The notes: generated by a model from the letters alone, not told the origin. A stretch of DNA of 35,942 nt from Comamonadaceae bacterium (GCA_013297925.1 JAAFJC010000032.1:1-35942); one strand, 5' to 3'; positions 22,771 to 30,782 are shown, counted from the first letter of the stretch. Numbers and translations are program-made.

Positions 22771-24426
22771 TTAGCGAGTGCGCCAAGCTTGCGTATGTTT
22801 TTTCACACAATACTGGGCGGCAAAAACAATCAACTGCATCGCAGCAGCCGTGAGGAAAATCATCACCGCCATCGCCGCTGCTGGGGCAACATCACCCGCA
22901 TCATCCATATTGAGCACGGCAACCGAGGCCAGCTCTGTTGACGGCGCGTAGAGGAATACGACGGCAGACACCGTGGTCATCGCGTTGATCATCAAATACG
23001 CAGCCACTTCCAAGATCGCAGGCAGACAAACTGGCAGATGGACGCGCCACAGTGTTGTCCACGCATTCACCCCCAAGGATTGGGAAACGGCTTCAAATTC
23101 TTTGTCGAGTTGCTTGAGGCTAGAGACAAAAGTGATGTGAGCGACAGAATAAAAGTGCACCACCGTGCAAATCACCAAAATGCTCATCGTGCCATACAGA
23201 TGCATGAATTGGAGCTGGGGATGATTGAAGAACAAGACATAACCCAGCCCCAAGCACAAGCCGGGCACAGCCATAGGAAGCATGGCAAAGAAATTCATCA
23301 GCGATCTGCTCTTGGGATGCGCCGGAATTTTCTCGACCAACCAAGCCGTGAAGAAACTCAAAGTTGCGCCTAGAAAAGCGACGCAAACCGCCAACTTCAC
23401 CGAATTGAAATACACCGACCATCCAGCGCTCAGCGTATGCGTGAAGTCATAGTTCTTCAAAGTAGGCGCGAGGCGATAGGGCCAGTAAGTCGCGACGGAA
23501 GCGAAAATCGCTGTGCCGATCACGCAGACGATCAATAGGGCCATCACAGTGCAAAAGAGCGTTAGAAGACCATCACGTTGCAGCGAAGGTGAAGCGCGAT
23601 AGACCACCGAGCGCGTGCCAAGCATCGCTGCTTGATTCCTACTCGCGCGCTTTTCAATCACGTAAGCAAAGAGTGCTGGGATGAGCAACACCAAACTCAC
23701 CACCGCCCCCATCGCAAAATTCTGTTGGCCGATCACTTGCTTGTAAATATCCGTGGCCAACACGTTGGCCGAGCCACCGAGCACTTTGGCGACACTGAAA
23801 TCTGTGAGCACCAAAATGAAAACGATGGTGAGTGACATGATCAAACCATAGCGGGTGTTGGGCAAGATCACGGTGTAGAAAATTCTCCAAGGGCTTGCGC
23901 CTAAGACTTTGGCTGATTCGATCAATTGCGCATCAATGGTTTTCAGGCTGATGAGCAGCACCAGCAAAGCATGGGGAAACGTCCAAAACACAGAGCCAAG
24001 CAAAATCCCCAGCTCGCCATACAAGCTGCCAGGAAAATAGTTCTTCAGCAAACCTTGGTTGCCAAACAAGTACACCATGCCAATCGCCATGAGCAGCGAT
24101 GGAGCAAGTAAAGGCAAGAGCGCCACGCCTTTGAAAAATCGCTTCCAAGGCATGCAGCTCAGATTCAGAGCATAGGCATAGGCATAAGCCAGCAGGGTGC
24201 AAATGAGCGCACTGATCGCAGAAAGCTTGAGGCTACGCAGTGCAGAATCCACTAAGCTGGGCGTATTGATCCAAAGCTGGAAATTTTGAAAACCTACCCA
24301 TTGACCTGAGCCATCGGCCAAGCTGCGTATCAACAAAGCAGAGACAGGTAGGGCCATGAAGACAAGGGCCAGCATCAGCATGCCGTAAAGCAGCCATTGC
24401 GGCGATTTGTTCACATCAAGTCTCAT
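22771..24426 (-). CDS. Fused two-domain 2-aminoethylphosphonate ABC transporter permease
   Basis: Inner-membrane permease that joins both membrane halves (PhnU- and PhnV-like) in one 551-aa chain with about 12 hydrophobic segments. Each half has an EAA loop for contact with the ATPase: ESAKVLGASPWRIFYTVILP in the first half and AVSQSLGVNAWTTLWRVHLP in the second. Single-chain permeases of this size occur in the second type of aminoethylphosphonate transporter of Proteobacteria. It lies between the ATPase gene (17 bp upstream) and the oxidoreductase gene (36 bp downstream) in one operon. The substrate is assigned by context. Confidence 0.9.
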   Translation of the reverse strand: MRLDVNKSPQWLLYGMLMLALVFMALPVSALLIRSLADGSGQWVGFQNFQLWINTPSLVDSALRSLKLSAISALICTLLAYAYAYALNLSCMPWKRFFKGVALLPLLAPSLLMAIGMVYLFGNQGLLKNYFPGSLYGELGILLGSVFWTFPHALLVLLISLKTIDAQLIESAKVLGASPWRIFYTVILPNTRYGLIMSLTIVFILVLTDFSVAKVLGGSANVLATDIYKQVIGQQNFAMGAVVSLVLLIPALFAYVIEKRASRNQAAMLGTRSVVYRASPSLQRDGLLTLFCTVMALLIVCVIGTAIFASVATYWPYRLAPTLKNYDFTHTLSAGWSVYFNSVKLAVCVAFLGATLSFFTAWLVEKIPAHPKSRSLMNFFAMLPMAVPGLCLGLGYVLFFNHPQLQFMHLYGTMSILVICTVVHFYSVAHITFVSSLKQLDKEFEAVSQSLGVNAWTTLWRVHLPVCLPAILEVAAYLMINAMTTVSAVVFLYAPSTELASVAVLNMDDAGDVAPAAAMAVMIFLTAAAMQLIVFAAQYCVKKHTQAWRTR

Positions 24427-24443
24427 ACAAGGCCAGGTGAGTA

Positions 24444-25553
24444 TCAGCGCGATAAGACGTGCAAACAGTGCGGCGGCAACACAACGCTGCAGGCTTGGCC
24501 GATCTCAAAGCGAGTGGCCTCATCTCGTGAGCCAGAGTATTCAGCGCAGAGCGTGCTGTTGAGATAAGGCACGCTCAGTTTCAGAGACTCATGAGAGCCT
24601 GAATAGACGATATCTTCAATCATTGCGTTGTATTGGTTGACTGCTGTGCTGATGTGATCAGCCACTCGAACATGATCCAAGATTTGCACATGCTCAGGGC
24701 GAATCATGAGATTGAACGAACCCGACGAAGAAACCGGCGCGCTTGGCAGGCTTTGAATGCTCATCAATGCTTGCCCCACGCGAACACGCGCCTGCGCGCC
24801 TTCACTGGGCTCAGCCATGGCTTGGAAGATATTGGTGCGGCCAATGAATTGCGCCACATGTTCGGTCTGTGGCTCGGCATAAAGCTGGCGAGGCGTGCCG
24901 CGCTGCTCGATACGGCCTTGATTCATCAGCATCACCGTATCAGCAAGCTCCATCGCTTCCTGCTGATCATGCGTCACCATCACCACCGGCATTTTGAGCT
25001 CGCGCTGAATACGCTTTAATTCACCACGCAATGAATGTCGCACTTGCGCATCCAAAGCAGAAAGCGGCTCATCCAGCAGCAGCAGGCTGGGGCTGGGTGC
25101 CAGCGCTCTGGCCAAAGCGATGCGCTGCTGCTGCCCCCCGGAGAGCTGGGCGGGATAGCGCGAAGAGAGCGCAGAAAGGCCCACCAATTCCAGCATAGCT
25201 TGAGCACGCGCGATTTGGTGCTGGCGGGTCATGCCCGTCAAACCGTAGGTGATGTTGTCCAATACGGTCATATTGGGAAACAAGGCATACGATTGAAAGA
25301 CGATACCGAAACGCCTTTGAGCCGGGCTCCAGTGGGTGATGTCTTGACCTCGGTAGAGCACGCGCCCTTGATCGGATGATTCGATCCCGCAGATGATTCT
25401 AAGCAAAGTAGTCTTGCCGCAACCTGATGCACCCAGCAAGCAAATAAATTCAGAGGCACCGACTTGCAAATCAATATCGCGCACCACGGAGGTAGCTCCA
25501 AAAGATTTGGAAATACCTTGCAGCTCAAGCAAGGGGGCATCGAGAGCAGACAT
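24444..25553 (-). CDS. phnT: 2-aminoethylphosphonate ABC transporter ATP-binding protein PhnT
   Basis: ATPase of the importer. Seen: Walker A GASGCGKTT at 41-49, Q-loop Q87 in GIVFQSYALFP, signature LSGGQQQRIALARAL at 137-151, Walker B LLLLDEPLSALD at 157-168 and the switch histidine in VVMVTHDQQEAMELAD. The C-terminal 100 residues form a TOBE-type regulatory domain as in the Fe3+/spermidine/phosphonate transporter group. The length is 369 aa. It is separated from phnS by 80 bp that hold a strong hairpin, which may lower its expression relative to the receptor. Confidence 0.92.
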   Translation of the reverse strand: MSALDAPLLELQGISKSFGATSVVRDIDLQVGASEFICLLGASGCGKTTLLRIICGIESSDQGRVLYRGQDITHWSPAQRRFGIVFQSYALFPNMTVLDNITYGLTGMTRQHQIARAQAMLELVGLSALSSRYPAQLSGGQQQRIALARALAPSPSLLLLDEPLSALDAQVRHSLRGELKRIQRELKMPVVMVTHDQQEAMELADTVMLMNQGRIEQRGTPRQLYAEPQTEHVAQFIGRTNIFQAMAEPSEGAQARVRVGQALMSIQSLPSAPVSSSGSFNLMIRPEHVQILDHVRVADHISTAVNQYNAMIEDIVYSGSHESLKLSVPYLNSTLCAEYSGSRDEATRFEIGQACSVVLPPHCLHVLSR

Positions 25554-25587
25554 TGCTTCTATGATTTTGTGGTGCTCAAAGAGAAAA

Positions 25588-25618
25588 GACTCAGCAGCTC
25601 TAAGAGAGCCGCTGAGTC
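25588..25618 (-). terminator. Hairpin between phnS and phnT (attenuator or partial terminator)
   Basis: Dyad GACTCAGC (25588-25595), then GCTCT (25597-25601), loop AAG, AGAGC (25605-25609), then GCTGAGTC (25611-25618). In the minus-strand direction it is followed by TTTTCTCTTT. The stem is strong but the U tract is interrupted, so partial termination or protection of the upstream receptor mRNA is likely, as in many ABC operons. Confidence 0.7.
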
Positions 25619-25633
25619 ACGAAGTCAAAACAT

Positions 25634-26659
25634 TCAGCGCTTTTCGGCCTTGCCTTCGTAGCGCTTGCTCCATTCAGCCAAAATGCGCTCGCGGTTTGTG
25701 GCGGCCCAATCGAAATTGTTTTTAACCAATTGCTTTTCAATATCGCTGTCGATGAATTCAAGTTTTTCTTGCACGCCAGGCAAAGCCACGACTGCAAAAT
25801 TCTTGGAATACAACTCATTGGCCTTGCGCGTCACGGCCCAATCAGCCAGCGCCTTGGCAGCAGCCGGTTTTTTCGTTGCAGCCATGATGCCTGTGGCCTC
25901 CATATCCCAGCCTAAGCCTTCTGAGGGTAAGACGATATCAATCGGTGCGCCGTCTTTTTTGGTTTTGTTCGCACGGTATTCGAAGCTTAAGCCGAGAGCG
26001 AATTCACCAGCGCCTGCTTGGCGGCAAGGTTTGCTGCCAGAGTGGGAATAAGAGCCAATGTTTTGATGGAGAGCATCCATGTAATTCCAGCCGCCTTGCT
26101 CACCCATCATCTGAAGCCATGCAGCCACCATCAGATAACCCGTGCCAGAGCTGGCAGGATGAGGCATGGTGAGCTGGCCACGATACATGGGCTTGGTCAA
26201 ATCTGCCCAGGCAGCGGGCTTGGTGATGTTCTTCTTGGCGGCTTCCACGGTGTTGAAGCAAATCGCTGAAGACCACACATTCATGCCCACCCAAGTTGGT
26301 GGGTTACGGCTGTCGCGCATATTGGCCTTAATGGCTTGCAAACCCGTGGGTGCATAAGGCATGAGCATTTTTTCTTTGTCGAGCAACATCAATGAAGTTG
26401 CTGCCAAACCCCACACCACATCCGCTTGCGGATTGGCTTTTTCAGCAAGCAATTTGGCGGTCACGATGCCTGTCGAATCACGCACGAATTTCAATTCAAT
26501 CGTGGGATTGTCTTTTTCAAAGGCTTCTTTGTAGGCTTTAATTTGATCGGTTTCCAATGCGGTATAAACCAGCAATTCTGTTTTTGCTTGGCTAAACGCC
26601 ACCAAAGGTAAGCTCAATAGAGCAAGGGTAGCTAGACGACGAAATGAATTGATGAACAC
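25634..26659 (-). CDS. phnS: 2-aminoethylphosphonate-type ABC transporter substrate-binding protein
   Basis: Periplasmic receptor of 341 aa that captures the phosphonate. Seen: a signal peptide VFINSFRRLATLALLSLPLV with cleavage after AFSQA, then the iron/phosphonate-type binding fold beginning TELLVYTALETDQIKAY, with ADVVWGLAATSLMLLDKE, HPASSGTGYLMVAAWLQMMG and a serine-rich ligand loop (SYSHSGSKPC). The start is set at GTG 26657-26659 because AGGAG lies six bases upstream and the signal peptide begins there; the open frame to 26731 adds 24 residues without a signal. It is the first gene of the operon, behind a Pho-box-like site. Confidence 0.9.
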   Translation of the reverse strand: MFINSFRRLATLALLSLPLVAFSQAKTELLVYTALETDQIKAYKEAFEKDNPTIELKFVRDSTGIVTAKLLAEKANPQADVVWGLAATSLMLLDKEKMLMPYAPTGLQAIKANMRDSRNPPTWVGMNVWSSAICFNTVEAAKKNITKPAAWADLTKPMYRGQLTMPHPASSGTGYLMVAAWLQMMGEQGGWNYMDALHQNIGSYSHSGSKPCRQAGAGEFALGLSFEYRANKTKKDGAPIDIVLPSEGLGWDMEATGIMAATKKPAAAKALADWAVTRKANELYSKNFAVVALPGVQEKLEFIDSDIEKQLVKNNFDWAATNRERILAEWSKRYEGKAEKR

Positions 26660-26665
26660 GAGGCG

Positions 26666-26670
26666 CTCCT
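26666..26670 (-). promoter_or_regulatory. Ribosome binding site deciding the phnS start
   Basis: AGGAG on the minus strand, six bases before the GTG at 26659. It supports the GTG start over the ATG at 26731, which would also run across the promoter region. Confidence 0.7.
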
Positions 26671-26686
26671 GTATAAGTAACGCCTG

Positions 26687-26720
26687 ATCATCAGCTCGAC
26701 ATGTGACATTTCCATGACAT
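26687..26720 (-). promoter_or_regulatory. Pho-box-like promoter of the phosphonate operon
   Basis: On the minus strand two 7-bp direct repeats, ATGTCAT (26720 to 26714) and ATGTCAC (26709 to 26703), are separated by GGAA. This gives the 7-4-7, 11-bp-period layout of a PhoB box (consensus CTGTCAT with 4-bp spacers). Ten bases downstream is GATGAT (26692 to 26687), a 4-of-6 match to a -10, at the spacing expected for PhoB-activated promoters. Six of seven positions match in the first repeat. This would place the operon under phosphate-starvation control. Confidence 0.55.
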
Positions 26721-26745
26721 TCACAACTCAATTCAAGAAGGCAGC

Positions 26746-27294
26746 ATGGCTCAGCTCAACCTGAACGACATCGAGAGAATTATGCTCAGTCGTGGTGATG
26801 AGCAGTATTCTGGAGAGCCTGTTTCTCATATGATGCATGCGATGCAAACTGCGGCGCTAGCGCTTCAAGCGGGTAGTTCAAATAGCTTAATTCTTGCCTC
26901 ACTCTTGCATGACATTGGTCATTTTCTCATCGACTTATCTGGCACACCTTCTGAGCGTGGCATTAATGATCAACATGAATACCGTGCGGCTCATGCACTC
27001 AAATCATGCTTACCTAAATCCGTGACCGAGCCTATTCGGCTGCATGTGAAGGCGAAACGCTGTTTAGTGTGCGATCCACAATATTTCGCACAACTGTCTG
27101 AGGATTCCAAGCGCAGCTTGCAGCTGCAAGGAGGAACCATGAACTCGGCAGAGCGTGCTGTATTTGAACAAGAAGAGTTTCATCAAGCGGCTTTGGAATT
27201 GCGCCGCTTTGATGATCTTGCTAAAGACCCCAGCTTTGAAACTCAGAGCTGGGAATCGTATTGGGCTCTAGCCGAGAAGCTACGAATTGCATAG
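26746..27294 (+). CDS. PhnZ-like HD-domain oxygenase (phosphonate-associated HDIG protein)
   Basis: Predicted diiron HD-domain protein of 182 aa. PhnZ cleaves (R)-1-hydroxy-2-aminoethylphosphonate oxidatively to glycine and phosphate. Seen in register with PhnZ: Y21 and E24 (PhnZ Y24 and E27) in GDEQYSGEPVSHMM, H31, the HD pair H55-D56 with H59 in LLHDIGHFL, H77 in NDQHEYRAAH, H100 in PIRLHVKAKR and an aspartate near 156. All expected metal ligands are present. GAAGG precedes the ATG. It is divergent from the phn operon by 86 bp. No PhnY-type 2-oxoglutarate dioxygenase is in the window to make the PhnZ substrate, so its natural substrate here may differ. Confidence 0.85.
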   Translation: MAQLNLNDIERIMLSRGDEQYSGEPVSHMMHAMQTAALALQAGSSNSLILASLLHDIGHFLIDLSGTPSERGINDQHEYRAAHALKSCLPKSVTEPIRLHVKAKRCLVCDPQYFAQLSEDSKRSLQLQGGTMNSAERAVFEQEEFHQAALELRRFDDLAKDPSFETQSWESYWALAEKLRIA

Positions 27295-27308
27295 CCCGTT
27301 GTGATGAA

Positions 27309-28310
27309 TCAATCCAGCTTCGCGCCTGATCGCTTGATGATCGGCTCCCACTTTTTTGCTTCATCGGCGATGAGCTTGCCGAAGTCGTCTGCGCTGCCGC
27401 CCACGGCATCCAAGCCAGCCGTCTTCATGCGCTCCATCACGCTGGCCTCTTTCATCGCAGCATTGATGGCAGCATTGATACGATCAATGATAGGGCGCGG
27501 TGTGCCAGCGGCCACGAGCACGCCATTCCAGGCGATGGCTTCGAAGCCGTTGAGTTCTTTGATCCCTGTGCTCTCTACCGTTGGTAGCTCGGGCGTGAGC
27601 GAGTAGCGCGATTTGCCTGTAACAGCCAGCGCCTTCATTCGGCCTGCGCGCACCTGCGGCATGATGACTGTGGGCACAGTCGCCAAGATTTGTGTGTCGC
27701 CACCGGCAGTGGCCATCGCAGCAGGTGGGCCACCGTTGAAAGGGATATGCACGGCGAATGTGCCAGTGAGCGCTTTCAGATACTCCATCGTGAGATGCGA
27801 TGAAGAGCCATTGCCGACCGAGGCGTAGTTGTATTTTCCGGGGTTGGCTTTGAGCAGCGCCACCAGCTCTTTCATGTTGTTCGCAGGCACATTGCTATTG
27901 ACTGCAATGATGTTGGGCTGCGAAGTGGTGATAACAACAGGCGCGAGATCTTTGAGAGGGTTGTAGGGCAACTTGCTGTAAAGGAAGGGCGCGAAGGCCA
28001 CGGGGCCGTTAAAGCCGAGCAGCCAGGTGTGGCCATCTGTTGCGCTCTTGGCCACTTCATTGGTGGCGACTGTGCCGCCGGCTTGGGGGCGGTTTTCGAT
28101 CACGATGGGCTGGCCGAGTGTGGCGGCCAAGCGTTCTTGCATGGCGCGAGCAATCGCATCGAGCGAGCTGCCAGCGCCAGAGGCGATGATCCAGCGGATG
28201 GGTTTAGAGGGGAAATTTTGAGAAAAAGCTTGGCTAGCCGGCATAAATAATGCGCAAGCAGCTATGCTTTTGAGAGTAGAGCGGCGTGTGTGGGAGTGAG
28301 ATTTGGTCAT
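27309..28310 (-). CDS. Bug-family (TctC) substrate-binding protein, second copy
   Basis: Periplasmic TTT-type receptor, 333 aa. Seen: a signal peptide (TRRSTLKSIAACALFMPASQ, cleavage near AFSQ-NFPSKP), the Bug motif IIASGAGSSLDAIARAMQ (a variant lacking the usual PGG), VIENRPQAGGTVATNEVAKS, and the C-terminal segment AMKEASVMERMKTAGLDAVG. The start ATG 28308-28310 fits the signal peptide better than the open frame to 28361. No TctA or TctB gene is adjacent, so it is an orphan receptor, as is very common in Burkholderiales. It converges with the PhnZ-like gene with a 14-bp gap. Whether it belongs functionally to the phosphonate locus cannot be told. Confidence 0.9.
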   Translation of the reverse strand: MTKSHSHTRRSTLKSIAACALFMPASQAFSQNFPSKPIRWIIASGAGSSLDAIARAMQERLAATLGQPIVIENRPQAGGTVATNEVAKSATDGHTWLLGFNGPVAFAPFLYSKLPYNPLKDLAPVVITTSQPNIIAVNSNVPANNMKELVALLKANPGKYNYASVGNGSSSHLTMEYLKALTGTFAVHIPFNGGPPAAMATAGGDTQILATVPTVIMPQVRAGRMKALAVTGKSRYSLTPELPTVESTGIKELNGFEAIAWNGVLVAAGTPRPIIDRINAAINAAMKEASVMERMKTAGLDAVGGSADDFGKLIADEAKKWEPIIKRSGAKLD

Positions 28311-28404
28311 GATGCAGTGAACAGGTGAGTCAATTTGCGGAAACTTTACCTTGCTTTGCATTCCCCCTGTGAGCGGGTTGCCACTGAGGCGCGTTGTATG
28401 CCTA

Positions 28405-28429
28405 TCTGCTCAACGTCGGTTTGAGCAGA
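28405..28429 (+). promoter_or_regulatory. Perfect hairpin in the leader of the small exported protein gene
   Basis: Nine-bp dyad TCTGCTCAA (28405-28413) and TTGAGCAGA (28421-28429) with a 7-base loop, ending about 21 bases before the GGAG of the downstream gene. No T run follows, so it is not a terminator for this strand. It may stabilise the leader or bind a regulator. Confidence 0.45.
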
Positions 28430-28460
28430 GATCAACCAACCTCTAACTTTGGAGAACATG

Positions 28461-28787
28461 ATGAAGATTCGCACTGTACTTACCGCACTTAGCATCGCTC
28501 TGGCTGGCTCAGTATTCGCCCAAACAAGCTCACCCACCATGCCCCGCGTAGACCAGCGCGAAGCCAAGCAGCAAGCGCGCATTGACCAAGGCGTGGCATC
28601 CGGCCAGCTCAATCAAAAAGAAGCCACGCGCTTGGAGAATGGCCAAGCCCGCGTGAACCAAGCAGAAGCCAATGCGAAAGCGGATGGCAAAGTGACTCGC
28701 CGCGAAAAGCACAAGCTGGATCACATGCAAGACAAGCAAAGCCGCCACATCAAGCGCCAAAAACACGATCAACAAAAAGCTGGCTAA
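28461..28787 (+). CDS. Small exported basic helical protein
   Basis: Predicted periplasmic protein of 108 aa. Seen: a signal peptide MKIRTVLTALSIALAGSVFA, then a highly charged helical body with repeated pattern (RVDQREAKQQARIDQGVASG, LNQKEATRLENGQARVNQAE, NAKADGKVTRREKHKLDHMQ) ending KRQKHDQQKAG. The family is widespread in Proteobacteria but has no established function; the DGKVTRRE segment resembles an EF-hand-like loop in form only. The start at ATG 28461 is preferred because GGAG lies six bases upstream; ATG 28458 and TTG 28449 are alternatives. The stop overlaps the stop of the convergent SDR gene by 3 bp. Confidence 0.82.
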   Translation: MKIRTVLTALSIALAGSVFAQTSSPTMPRVDQREAKQQARIDQGVASGQLNQKEATRLENGQARVNQAEANAKADGKVTRREKHKLDHMQDKQSRHIKRQKHDQQKAG

Positions 28788-29746
28788 GCTTTCAGGCCAT
28801 CTAAGACTTGCGGGTAGCTTAAGCGCACCCGCAGCTCGCGCTTCATTCGCTCATTGGTGAGCCGGCGCGATTCGCTCATGAAGCTCAGCAGCATGAGCGG
28901 CAATTGGCCCTGCGCCGTCTCGCGGCTGATGCGCGGGGCGCGCGGCAGGGCATAGAGATCGGCAGCGAGATCGAAGTAATCGCCCATTTTGAGCTGGGTG
29001 TCGTCTGTGATGTTGTACACCCGCTGCGGCTTGCTCCGCCACAGGGCAGCGATGCAAGCGCAAGCGAGATCGTCAGCATGGATGTGGTTGGTGTACACAT
29101 CGTCTTGCGGCTCCAATACTGGCGTGCCCCTGAGCAAACGCGTGCGCGGCGTGCCGCCTTCGCGATCATTCGCATAGATGCCGGGGATGCGCAAGATGCT
29201 CGCTGTCATTCGGCCTCTTGCGGCATTCAGAATTTGCTGCTCGGCATCCACCCGGCGATGTGCACGCGACGTATGAGCCTGCGCGGTGCGGCTCTCGCTC
29301 ACCCAATCGCCTTGGCAGTCGCCATACACGCCGGTGGTTGAGCCATAGATGAAATGCGTGGGCAAGCTGCGGCGGCGCAGGGCTTGGAGCAAGTTTGCAG
29401 TGCGCGGATCGCGCCACCATTCGTCTTTATTCTCTGTGGGCGGCGGCGCGAGATGGAGCACGCGATCTGCGATACCGGCCAAGCGGTGCAGGCTGGGCGC
29501 GTGATCCAAATTTCCCAGCAAAGGCTGAATGCCCAGCGCTTGCAATTGCGGCGTGCGCTCGGGCGAGGAGGTGAGCGCGAGTTTGCGAATGTGGGCTGGC
29601 AATTGCGCCGCCACGCGCAGCCCCACATCGCCACAACCGACTACAAGCAAGCGTTGTTGGCGAAAGCGGCGCGGCAGCGCGCCGAGGGGGTTTTGATTTG
29701 AAGGCACAATTCGGGGAGCTAAAACAGTTTCAGAGCGTATTGTCAT
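28784..29746 (-). CDS. NAD(P)-dependent epimerase/SDR family protein (YeeZ-like)
   Basis: Extended-SDR protein. Seen: the Rossmann motif LLVVGCGDVGLRVAAQL at about residues 33-49, FIYGSTTGVYGDCQGDWVSE containing the serine and YGD segment of the active site, ILRIPGIYA, and the C-terminal IHADDLACACIAAL and NITDDTQLKMGDYFD. The fold matches YeeZ-type atypical epimerases of unknown substrate. The ATG at 29744-29746 overlaps the ATG of the divergent reductase gene (29745-29747), an unusual arrangement. A GTG at 29705-29707 would leave 37 bp between them and still keep the whole Rossmann domain, so the true start is uncertain. Confidence 0.83.
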   Translation of the reverse strand: MTIRSETVLAPRIVPSNQNPLGALPRRFRQQRLLVVGCGDVGLRVAAQLPAHIRKLALTSSPERTPQLQALGIQPLLGNLDHAPSLHRLAGIADRVLHLAPPPTENKDEWWRDPRTANLLQALRRRSLPTHFIYGSTTGVYGDCQGDWVSESRTAQAHTSRAHRRVDAEQQILNAARGRMTASILRIPGIYANDREGGTPRTRLLRGTPVLEPQDDVYTNHIHADDLACACIAALWRSKPQRVYNITDDTQLKMGDYFDLAADLYALPRAPRISRETAQGQLPLMLLSFMSESRRLTNERMKRELRVRLSYPQVLDGLKA

Positions 29747-30782
29747 GTCTTTCCAAATCACCATCCAGCCCAGCGGCCGCAGTTTTGCCGTTAACCCCGA
29801 TCAATTCATCCTCGCCTCAGGCATCAGCCAAGGCATCGGCCTGCCCTATGGCTGCAAAGATGGCGCATGCGGCAGCTGCAAATGCAAAAAACTCTCCGGT
29901 TCGGTGGAGCATGGCCCGCATCAATCCAAAGCGCTGAGCGCCGAGGAAGAAGAAAACGGCTTCGTGCTTACCTGCTGCGCCAAGCCGCTCTCAGATGTGG
30001 TGCTCGAATCCAAGCAAGTGACCGAAGCCGGCGCATTCCCCATCAAGAAAATGCCCAGCCGCGTGATGGCGCTTGAGAAGCTCTCGCACGATGTGATGCG
30101 CGTGAAGCTGCAACTGCCAGCGAACGATGTGGTGCAGTATCACGCGGGGCAGTATGTGGAATTTTTGCTGCGCGATGGCGCGCGCCGGGCGTATTCCATG
30201 GGCAATGCGCCACACACGCTAGACGCTGCCGCGCCGATGATCGAGCTGCATATCCGCCACACACCCGGCGGCAAGTTCACCGATCATGTGTTTGGCGCGA
30301 TGAAAGAAAAAGAAATTCTGCGCATCGAAGGCCCGTATGGCAGCTTCTATCTGCGCGAGAGCAGCAAGCCGATCATCATGGTGGCATCGGGCACGGGCTT
30401 TGCGCCGATCAAAGCGCTGATCGAGCACATGCAATTCAAAAACATCCAGCGGCCCACAGTTTTGTATTGGGGCGGTCGCCGCCCAGCGGATTTGTATTTG
30501 GAAGCCTGGGTGAAAGAGCGCTTGGCTGAAATGCCGAATTTGAGCTACGTGCCTGTGGTGTCTGATGCCTTGCCGGAAGATGCTTGGACGGGGCGCACGG
30601 GCTTTGTGCATCAAGCTGTGCTCGATGATGTGGCCGATATGAGCGGCCATCAGGTCTATGCCTGCGGCGCGCCAATTGTGGTGGATTCTGCGCAGCGAGA
30701 TTTTGTGGGGCAGCGTGGTCTGCCGTCTGACGAGTTCTATGCGGATTCGTTCACGACTGAGGCGGATAAGGCGAAAGCTTGA
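29745..30782 (+). CDS. 2Fe-2S ferredoxin/flavin oxidoreductase (CDP-6-deoxy-delta-3,4-glucoseen reductase-like)
   Basis: Electron-transfer flavoprotein of 345 aa with an N-terminal plant-type ferredoxin domain and a C-terminal ferredoxin-NADP reductase module. Seen: cluster ligands C37, C42, C45 and C77 (PYGCKDGACGSCKCKK and FVLTCC), the flavin motif RRAYSMGNAPH, GGKFTDHVF, the nucleotide-site motif MVASGTGFAPIKALIEHM, and the C-terminal VYACGAPIVVDSAQRDF. The family is annotated after the E3 enzyme of dideoxysugar synthesis, but Burkholderiales copies usually have no such pathway nearby, and none is present here. It more likely reduces a partner oxygenase or another acceptor. Only a weak ribosome binding site is visible. 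Confidence 0.9.
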   Translation: MSFQITIQPSGRSFAVNPDQFILASGISQGIGLPYGCKDGACGSCKCKKLSGSVEHGPHQSKALSAEEEENGFVLTCCAKPLSDVVLESKQVTEAGAFPIKKMPSRVMALEKLSHDVMRVKLQLPANDVVQYHAGQYVEFLLRDGARRAYSMGNAPHTLDAAAPMIELHIRHTPGGKFTDHVFGAMKEKEILRIEGPYGSFYLRESSKPIIMVASGTGFAPIKALIEHMQFKNIQRPTVLYWGGRRPADLYLEAWVKERLAEMPNLSYVPVVSDALPEDAWTGRTGFVHQAVLDDVADMSGHQVYACGAPIVVDSAQRDFVGQRGLPSDEFYADSFTTEADKAKA

